DNA from: Pseudovibrio denitrificans JCM 12308
GTDB lineage: Bacteria; Pseudomonadota; Alphaproteobacteria; Rhizobiales; Stappiaceae
Direction: 5' to 3'
Length of the DNA stretch: 64,000 nucleotides
Assembly: GCF_001310815.1 (NCBI RefSeq)
Contig: NZ_BAZK01000004.1
Location: 310,001-374,000, forward strand
Below, piece by piece: positions 58,398 through 64,000 of this stretch. The first letter of the stretch is position 1. Each line of letters opens with the position of its first letter. Below the pieces are notes generated by a model. The model worked only from the letters and a program-made list of their open reading frames with translations, was not told the origin of the DNA and did no database searches. The translations under genes were made by a program, and so were the position numbers.

Positions 58398-59864
58398 ATG
58401 CACGAGGTCAACCATAAAGCATTGCAAATGGAGAAGGTGTTGAGCGCCTTGTCTCAGCCTGCTCTGCAGATGTTGGAACGGTCTGTCGAAGACTCGCTTC
58501 AATGCGGTAAATCTGTTCCCAACTCCGACCTCATGCTGCTCACCATTCGCCGATTGCTGGGTGAGGCCTCTTATATTCCAGAGCAAAAGCTGTCTCTTGA
58601 TACTCCGCTCAGACGCGCAATCCTAAGCCCGTTGCAGCCGTTCCTGATCGTAACACCGCTCTCCACGCCTCAACCGGGTCGCATTGATGCCTCTGTCATG
58701 GATACGCTCTGGGCTTACATGAGGCAGGAGTTGCTCTCCAGTGAGTTCAATGAAGCCGTCGCCGCTCTGGAAGAGCTGTGCCAGCATCAGGATCTGCCAG
58801 CCACGCACGAGACCATCCAAAAGGCAATCTCCACCTGCGCAGAAGGTTTGCGCTTAAGGCTGGTGGCTGCTGCTAAAAAAGAGCTGGAAGCGGCGGATCA
58901 GGATATCCAGATCAAAACCAAGCTGCGCCGCAAGGTCGGCGGCCACGTCAACTTTGACTTTTTCCGTGATGCATTGGTGATCCTTGAACGTGCGCCTGCC
59001 TGGGAAAAGGTGATGGTCCGCACACCGCCATTTGCAGAAGACATTCTGACCATGTCTTCGGGAAGCGACCTGAAGAACATGCGCACCCATATCGAGGAGA
59101 ACCGCAGCGAGGTGAACTACCTTGCCGCATTGGCGTTCCTTCGTCTCGATGAAGCCCCTGTGGAGCTGATGAAGCTTGCTCAGGCACTGGCCGCAGTACC
59201 AACACTGCGAGATGTCACGGGCACGCCCTACGCTGCCTTTGTTGAGTTTGCATTGTCATCACTGGAGCAGAGTGTGTCAGTTGTTGAGGGCTGGCGTTTG
59301 GAAGAGGAGGCCATCGTTGGCCTGCCAGAGGCTGCCAATGCCTGTCTGCTGCACTTTGAAGAGCTGGAAGAACTGAAAGGCTTCGATGCTTGCGACCAGT
59401 GGCAACAGCGTGCGGTTCAGCTAAAGAATCGTTTATGCCGATTGCTGCGCGATGAAATCCGCAACTTGCCCGCTCTTTTGGAAGAGGCAATCGCCTCCGA
59501 AACCAAGCCTGATCTTGCCGATTTGCAAGGTGGTTTCCGTTTTGAGCAGATTCAGCGCTCCTATCACAAATGTTTGAGGGGATTAAAACTCGCCAAGTTA
59601 GCCTCACAATATGCAGGTGTGCTTGGGTTGAACGAGTTGCAAAGCTCAACCAGAGATCATGTCGAACGTTTCATCGATCGCAATTCCGAGAAGTTATTGG
59701 CAGCTCCTAAAGAAGAGCAAAACGAGACCGAAAACCCTCCGAATTATGGCGAAATTTCGAGAAAATTGAGCCGTTTGATATCGATGAGCGAGATCTCATT
59801 GGAGCCGGAAGACACTGCGAACCTCATTCGCAGGCAGCGGACATATATGAAAGATGCGGCCTAA
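58398..59864 (+). CDS. Hypothetical protein, 488 residues, no recognised domain
   Basis: A long, helical, leucine-rich protein without a signal or membrane segment. Blocks that may be conserved are LERSVEDSLQCGKS, LVAAAKKELEAADQDIQIKTKLRRK (core: KKELEAADQDIQIK), VMVRTPPFAEDILTMSSG and EIRNLPALLEEAIA. I recognise no family. The C-terminal third has an LSRLISMSEISLEPED tail. The frame is clean for 1.47 kb with codon use like its neighbours, so it is a real gene. Confidence 0.75.
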   Translation: MHEVNHKALQMEKVLSALSQPALQMLERSVEDSLQCGKSVPNSDLMLLTIRRLLGEASYIPEQKLSLDTPLRRAILSPLQPFLIVTPLSTPQPGRIDASVMDTLWAYMRQELLSSEFNEAVAALEELCQHQDLPATHETIQKAISTCAEGLRLRLVAAAKKELEAADQDIQIKTKLRRKVGGHVNFDFFRDALVILERAPAWEKVMVRTPPFAEDILTMSSGSDLKNMRTHIEENRSEVNYLAALAFLRLDEAPVELMKLAQALAAVPTLRDVTGTPYAAFVEFALSSLEQSVSVVEGWRLEEEAIVGLPEAANACLLHFEELEELKGFDACDQWQQRAVQLKNRLCRLLRDEIRNLPALLEEAIASETKPDLADLQGGFRFEQIQRSYHKCLRGLKLAKLASQYAGVLGLNELQSSTRDHVERFIDRNSEKLLAAPKEEQNETENPPNYGEISRKLSRLISMSEISLEPEDTANLIRRQRTYMKDAA

Positions 59865-60002
59865 CCCCTTAGTAGCGCCTGCGTCTTTTAGAAAATAAGT
59901 GCAACTTCATAGGTATTTTGTGGGTATATGGCTTGTGCGACTGCCCGTCGCAGGGGGGGAAGTGTTGCCTTTCACATTTAGAACCTGTCTATTTAAGCCA
60001 CT

Positions 60003-61163
60003 ATGACATTCTGGTTAGTTCTCGCAATTTTGACGGCGGCGGTCGCATTGACCGTACTCGTTCCATTGGCTCGCTCTCCTAAGGTTCATCCTGATGAGCG
60101 CAATGATGAAGCTGTGTTCCGCGCCCAGCTCGAAGAAATACAAAAAGATCTCGAGCGCGGTGTCATCGCGCCGGACATGGCAGAAGCCGCCAAAATTGAA
60201 GTGTCGCGCCGCCTGTTGGCCGCACACAAGCAAAACGAGGGCGATGATAGGGAAGCTCCCTCCAAAATGCGCTTGCGCGCTGTGCAGCTGACAGCCGTTG
60301 TTCTGCTGCCTCTGGCCGCGCTAGGTATGTATTTACAATACGGTTCTCCGGAAATTCCAGATCAGCCACGGGCTGAGCGTTTGGCCGCGACAACCGGTGA
60401 GGCAGACCTTGAAGTTCTGATCGCAAGAACAGAAGATCACCTCAAAGAAAACCCAACAGACGGACAGGGCTGGGCGGTTATCGCACCAGTTTACATGCGC
60501 ACCAGTCAGTTTGACAAAGCCCGCCGTGCTTATGCGCAGGCGCTGAGTCAGTTTCCTGAGAACCTCGACCTGATGGTAGGTTGGGCTGAAGCAAGCATCT
60601 TTGCAAATGAAGGTCAGGTTTCCGAAGAAGTTGAAAAGGTTTTGCGCCGGATCAATCTCGCCAAGCCTGAAATGTTGCAACCCTACTATTATCTGGCAAT
60701 GGCTATGGGCCAGAAGGGTCAGATAAACGAAGCGCTGGCCGCCTGGAATGCACTGCTGAAGACAGCAGATTCAAATGCTCCTTGGGTGGATGCTGCAAAG
60801 GCACAGCGTGACGAACTGATCGCAAGAGGCGCCGTAGTATCTGGTGAAGCAGGAACGATCCCGGCACTTGAGCAGCCAGCAGGACCTTCTGCTGAAGAAG
60901 TTGAAGCGGCTGCGCAGATGAGTGCAGAAGATCGCAATGAGATGATCAGCCAGATGGTTATACAGCTGGACGAACGCCTGAACGAAGAGGGCGGTTCTGT
61001 CTCCGAATGGGGACGGCTGATACAGGCCCGCATTATTCTGGGTGAGCAGGCAGAAGCTACAAAAGCAGTAGCTCGTGCCAAAGAGAACCTCAAGGACGAT
61101 GCGACAGCTCTGGAACAGATCGACCAGCTGGCCGCGAGCCTGAACTTGAGCCCTGCCGAATAA
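60003..61163 (+). CDS. ccmI: Cytochrome c maturation protein CcmI (CycH)
   Basis: A 386-residue protein of the c-type cytochrome maturation system I. The N-terminal membrane segment (about 3-24) is followed by a cytoplasmic stretch, and a second helix (about 94-112) leads to a periplasmic TPR domain (about 130-290). CcmI chaperones apocytochrome c and delivers it to the CcmF-CcmH haem ligation complex. Order ccmI-ccmE-ccmF-ccmH equals cycHJKL of rhizobia. The intergenic region to ccmE carries two copies of the 45-bp palindrome. Confidence 0.93.
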   Translation: MTFWLVLAILTAAVALTVLVPLARSPKVHPDERNDEAVFRAQLEEIQKDLERGVIAPDMAEAAKIEVSRRLLAAHKQNEGDDREAPSKMRLRAVQLTAVVLLPLAALGMYLQYGSPEIPDQPRAERLAATTGEADLEVLIARTEDHLKENPTDGQGWAVIAPVYMRTSQFDKARRAYAQALSQFPENLDLMVGWAEASIFANEGQVSEEVEKVLRRINLAKPEMLQPYYYLAMAMGQKGQINEALAAWNALLKTADSNAPWVDAAKAQRDELIARGAVVSGEAGTIPALEQPAGPSAEEVEAAAQMSAEDRNEMISQMVIQLDERLNEEGGSVSEWGRLIQARIILGEQAEATKAVARAKENLKDDATALEQIDQLAASLNLSPAE

Positions 61164-61177
61164 GGCAGGCAGCTACA

Positions 61178-61222
61178 GCATATCGCCGAAAAGCGGCTAC
61201 CGGTTTTTGGAAAATGATATGC
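61178..61222. repeat. 45-bp palindromic repeat, copy 3
   Basis: GCATATCG...CGATATGC-type arms around CCGAAAAGCGG-ctacc-GGTTTTTGG. Slightly diverged from the copies at 40.2 kb. It lies 15 bp after the ccmI stop. Confidence 0.8.
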
Positions 61223-61294
61223 TGAAACAAACAGTCAGCGCATCGAAAGATGCTCTGACGAGCTGCAAAACATGAACTGCCGAAAGGCACTACA

Positions 61295-61339
61295 GCGTAT
61301 TCCCGAAAAGTGGGAACCGGTTTTCGGAAAAGAATACGT
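61295..61339. repeat. 45-bp palindromic repeat, copy 4
   Basis: GCGTATTC and GAATACGT arms around CCGAAAAGTGGGAACCGGTTTTCGG-like core. It ends about 33 bp before the ccmE start codon. The same orientation and length as copies 1-3. Confidence 0.85.
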
Positions 61340-61371
61340 ATCGTTGGCAACGTATCTACGGAACTGCGAGT

Positions 61372-61842
61372 ATGACACGTAAACAGAAAAGACTCGGGCT
61401 TATTGGTCTTGCAGGATTGGTGCTGGGGTCGGCAGTCGGCTTGGTTCTTTATGGACTTTCCAGCAGCGTGACCTATTTCCAGAGTCCAAGTGACATCGCT
61501 GAACAGCAAGTTGCAGTTGGGCAGCGCATCCGTCTTGGCGGTCTGGTGGAAGATGACTCCGTTGATAAGAGCCGGGGTTCTGTCGTCCATTTCCGCGTAA
61601 CTGACCAGGCCGAAGCTATTCCTGTTGCTTACAAAGGCATTCTGCCAGACTTGTTCCGTGAAGGGCAGGGCATCATCGCAGAAGGCTACATGGACGAGAA
61701 AGGTGTCTTTATTGCTGATACCGTTCTGGCCAAGCACGATGAAAGCTACATGCCGAAAGAGGTCTACGAGACCCTGAAGGAAGATGGCCACTGGATGGAA
61801 GAAGAGCAGGCTGCGGCTGAGCAGACTTCCAAAGTAAACTAA
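61372..61842 (+). CDS. ccmE: Cytochrome c haem chaperone CcmE
   Basis: A 156-residue periplasmic haem carrier. An N-terminal membrane anchor (about 8-28) is followed by an OB-fold domain. The haem-attachment motif is AKHDESY with His122 and Tyr126, as in E. coli His130/Tyr134. It receives haem from CcmC and passes it to CcmF. The 210-bp gap from ccmI holds the two palindromic repeats. Confidence 0.95.
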   Translation: MTRKQKRLGLIGLAGLVLGSAVGLVLYGLSSSVTYFQSPSDIAEQQVAVGQRIRLGGLVEDDSVDKSRGSVVHFRVTDQAEAIPVAYKGILPDLFREGQGIIAEGYMDEKGVFIADTVLAKHDESYMPKEVYETLKEDGHWMEEEQAAAEQTSKVN

Positions 61843-61854
61843 AAAACTACGAGA

Positions 61855-61880
61855 AACCGGCTCTGCCGAAAGAGCCGGTT
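61855..61880 (+). terminator. Hairpin between ccmE and ccmF
   Basis: A perfect 10-bp stem AACCGGCTCT/AGAGCCGGTT with a 6-nt loop (GCCGAA) lies 33 bp before the ccmF start. There is no T-run, so it could be an mRNA stability or processing element rather than a terminator. Confidence 0.45.
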
Positions 61881-61912
61881 ATCCAGCGCCAAATGGATAC
61901 TAGGATAACCTA

Positions 61913-63925
61913 ATGATAATTGAACTTGGCCACTATGCGCTCATCCTGGCATTGGTCGTCGCGGCTGTTCAGTCGGTCTTTCCGGTGTGGGGTGCAGTTA
62001 AATCAGACCACCGTCTGATGGGTATGGCACCCGGCCTAGCCGTAATTATGTTCCTGTTGACTTGCGTTTCCTTTGGCGCATTGACTTGGGCGTACCTGAC
62101 CTCCGACTTCTCGCTTCTGAACACCTATCAGAACTCCCACAGCGATAAGCCACTGATCTATAAGATCTCTGGCGTATGGGGCAACCACGAAGGCTCCATC
62201 CTTCTCTGGGTGCTTATTCTGGTGCTATTCGGCGCATTGGTTGCAGTGTTCTCTAGCAACATCCCGCAGCGCTTGCGAGCAGCAACGCTCGGCGCGCAGG
62301 GCTGGGTATCCTTCGCATTTCTGCTGTTTGTTATTGTCGCCTCTAACCCGTTCCAGCGCATCAGCCCGGCCCCGATGCAGGGCTCTGGCCTGAACCCAAT
62401 GCTGCAGGACGTGGGTCTGGCGATCCACCCACCAATCCTGTACGTGGGTTACGTGGGATTCTCCATCGTCTTTGCGTTCGCAGCAGCTGCCCTTATCCTC
62501 GGCAAGCTTGATGCCGCTTGGGCGCGCTGGGTTCGTCCTTGGATCCTCGTAAGCTGGATCTTCTTGACCCTCGGCATCGCTATGGGCTCTTACTGGGCTT
62601 ACTACGAACTCGGCTGGGGTGGCTGGTGGTTCTGGGATCCGGTCGAAAACGCATCCTTCATGCCATGGCTCACAGGCACCGCACTTCTACACTCTGCAAT
62701 CGTGATGGAACGCCGTGATGCACTGAAGGTCTGGACTGTGTTCCTTGCACTGCTGACATTCTCTTTGTCGCTGCTGGGTACCTTCCTCGTGCGTTCCGGT
62801 GTTCTCACCTCTGTGCACGCATTTGCAGTTGATCCGGCGCGTGGCCTGTTCATCCTCGCGATCCTGCTGATCTTTGTGGGTGGGTCTCTCACTCTGTTCG
62901 CATGGCGCGCACCACTGCTGCGTCAGGGCGGCCTGTTTGCACCAATCAGCCGTGAGGGCTCTCTGGTTCTGAACAACCTGTTCCTCACCACAGCATGTGC
63001 AGCAGTCTTTGTGGGTACGCTCTACCCGCTCGTTCTGGAAGCATTCTCCGGCGACAAGATCTCCGTAGGTGCACCATTCTTCAACCTGACATTCGGCCCG
63101 ATCATGATCCCGGTCCTGATCCTGATGCCATTCGGCCAGCTTCTGGCTTGGAAGCGCGGTGATGCATGGGGTGTATCTCAGCGCCTGACCACCGCGTTTG
63201 TATTGTCCATACTCGCGACTGTCGGTCTGGTCTGGTTCATGGGTGCCAGCACAACAAGCATCATGACAGCCTTTGGCTTCGGTCTTGCGTTCTGGGCAAT
63301 CTTCGGCTCGCTTTGGGAAATCGTTGACCGTTCGCAGCTGTTCAAAATCGGCTTTGGTCGTGCCATGTCCCGTATCAAGGGCTTCACGCCAACCGTATGG
63401 TCCACAGTTCTTGGTCATGCTGGTCTTGGCGTTACTGTCCTTGGTATCGTCACAACATTGGCCTTTGAATCTGAGCACGTAAAAGTGATGCATCCAGGTG
63501 AAACGCTGGAGCAAAATGGCTACCACATCACCTATGAAAAAAGCTGGACCCAGGACGGACCAAACTATCAGGAACTCGTGTCCCGCTACACACTCCGTAA
63601 TGGTGATACTGTTGTCGGTGTGATGGAACCATCCAAGCGTGCTTATGTGGCCAGCGGCATGCCAATGAGTGAAACCTCTATCGCAACCTTCGGCTTCTCT
63701 CAGGTTTACTTCGCAACAGGTGACTCTGACGCGAACGGTGGTATTGTGACACGTATCTACTTCAAGCCTCTGATCACGCTGATCTGGATCGGCACTCTGA
63801 TCATGTCGCTTGGTGGCTGTATCGCACTCTTTGACCGTCGCTTGCGTGTTGGTGCTCCGGTTTCTGCCCGCAAACGCAAGGGCAAAGCTGGCGGCGTTGC
63901 AACAGCTGCAGCACCGGCGGAGTAA
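61913..63925 (+). CDS. ccmF: Haem lyase subunit CcmF
   Basis: A 670-residue polytopic membrane protein of the haem-ligation complex. The WWD domain is WGGWWFWDPVENASFMPWL (about 238-256), and further conserved segments are GNHEGSILLWVLIL, GLNPMLQDVGLAIHPPILYVGYVG (core: LNPMLQDVGLAIHPP) and LVRSGVLTSVHAFA. It transfers haem from CcmE to apocytochrome c. The stop codon overlaps the next start as TAATG. Confidence 0.95.
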   Translation: MIIELGHYALILALVVAAVQSVFPVWGAVKSDHRLMGMAPGLAVIMFLLTCVSFGALTWAYLTSDFSLLNTYQNSHSDKPLIYKISGVWGNHEGSILLWVLILVLFGALVAVFSSNIPQRLRAATLGAQGWVSFAFLLFVIVASNPFQRISPAPMQGSGLNPMLQDVGLAIHPPILYVGYVGFSIVFAFAAAALILGKLDAAWARWVRPWILVSWIFLTLGIAMGSYWAYYELGWGGWWFWDPVENASFMPWLTGTALLHSAIVMERRDALKVWTVFLALLTFSLSLLGTFLVRSGVLTSVHAFAVDPARGLFILAILLIFVGGSLTLFAWRAPLLRQGGLFAPISREGSLVLNNLFLTTACAAVFVGTLYPLVLEAFSGDKISVGAPFFNLTFGPIMIPVLILMPFGQLLAWKRGDAWGVSQRLTTAFVLSILATVGLVWFMGASTTSIMTAFGFGLAFWAIFGSLWEIVDRSQLFKIGFGRAMSRIKGFTPTVWSTVLGHAGLGVTVLGIVTTLAFESEHVKVMHPGETLEQNGYHITYEKSWTQDGPNYQELVSRYTLRNGDTVVGVMEPSKRAYVASGMPMSETSIATFGFSQVYFATGDSDANGGIVTRIYFKPLITLIWIGTLIMSLGGCIALFDRRLRVGAPVSARKRKGKAGGVATAAAPAE

Positions 63926-64000
63926 TGACCATGAAGATGAAGTTTGTACTGGTATTAATCTCGTCCATTCTTTTGGGCACTCCGGCCGCGTTCGCCGTAA
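63925..64000 (+). CDS. ccmH: Cytochrome c maturation protein CcmH (CycL), 3' end outside the window
   Basis: Only the first 25 codons are present. They give a signal peptide (MKMKFVLVLISSILLGTPAAFA if started at 63931). Position directly after ccmF, coupled by TAATG, and the periplasmic signal agree with CcmH, the thiol-reducing partner of CcmF. The identity rests on operon order and is not confirmed by the CxxC motif, which lies beyond the window. Confidence 0.7.
   Translation, partial: MTMKMKFVLVLISSILLGTPAAFAV

Noticed and set aside
62687-63526. 279-codon minus-strand frame opposite ccmF
   Set aside because: Cysteine- and glutamine-rich shadow of a membrane-protein gene. No independent support.

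Overview
The window looks like a chromosomal piece of a marine-type alphaproteobacterium with moderate GC, near the Pseudovibrio/Stappia group of the Hyphomicrobiales. This is inference. It rests on a Ros/MucR regulator, a feuPQ-like pair placed directly before ccmI-ccmE-ccmF-ccmH, a Rhodobacter-type gene transfer agent (GTA) cluster, and families typical of the group (DUF1491, DUF2336, DUF5330, DUF6456). No tRNA, rRNA, CRISPR array, insertion sequence or integrase was seen.

Layout. 1-5.1 kb, minus strand: an SDR oxidoreductase cut by the window edge, then methylmalonyl-CoA mutase mutA-mutB. 5.1-7.1 kb: a long non-coding stretch with a 19-bp palindrome, a LuxR-type regulator and a broken small gene. 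7.4-14 kb: M20 dipeptidase, LOG-family hydrolase, EamA exporter, haloacid dehalogenase, branched-chain aminotransferase and an MFS transporter. 14.2-22 kb: superoxide dismutase, a TetR/membrane protein/Rieske oxygenase/reductase cassette, two paralogous cysteine-containing exported proteins, oligopeptidase B and MsrB. 22.1-28.1 kb: a complete mrpABCDEFG antiporter operon. 28.3-39.9 kb: mucR, a DnaA-domain-IV-like HTH protein with a DUF6456 protein, sufE, several envelope or unknown proteins, and a class A penicillin-binding protein operon with DUF1214 and DUF1254 partners.

40.2-54.8 kb is a GTA structural cluster in canonical order: small and large terminase, portal, gp3.5-like protein, prohead protease, capsid, adaptor, stopper, tail terminator, tail tube, two tail chaperones, short tape measure, distal tail, hub, NlpC peptidase and megatron-like baseplate protein. 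No lysogeny genes are present. A tandem pair of 45-bp palindromes lies just before the first gene, and a terminator-like double hairpin separates the tape-measure gene from the distal-tail gene. 54.9-64 kb: a small exported protein, a FeuP/FeuQ-like two-component system, a surface lipoprotein, an unrecognised 488-residue protein and the cytochrome c maturation genes ccmI, ccmE, ccmF and the start of ccmH.

Ten single-base frame breaks in nine conserved genes (mutA, the small gene at 6.7 kb twice, haloacid dehalogenase, aminotransferase, MFS, mrpA, mrpD, GTA gp13, GTA gp15) are more likely sequence errors than real decay. Nine look like one missing base and one like one extra base. The two halves of each gene join into a full-length family member.
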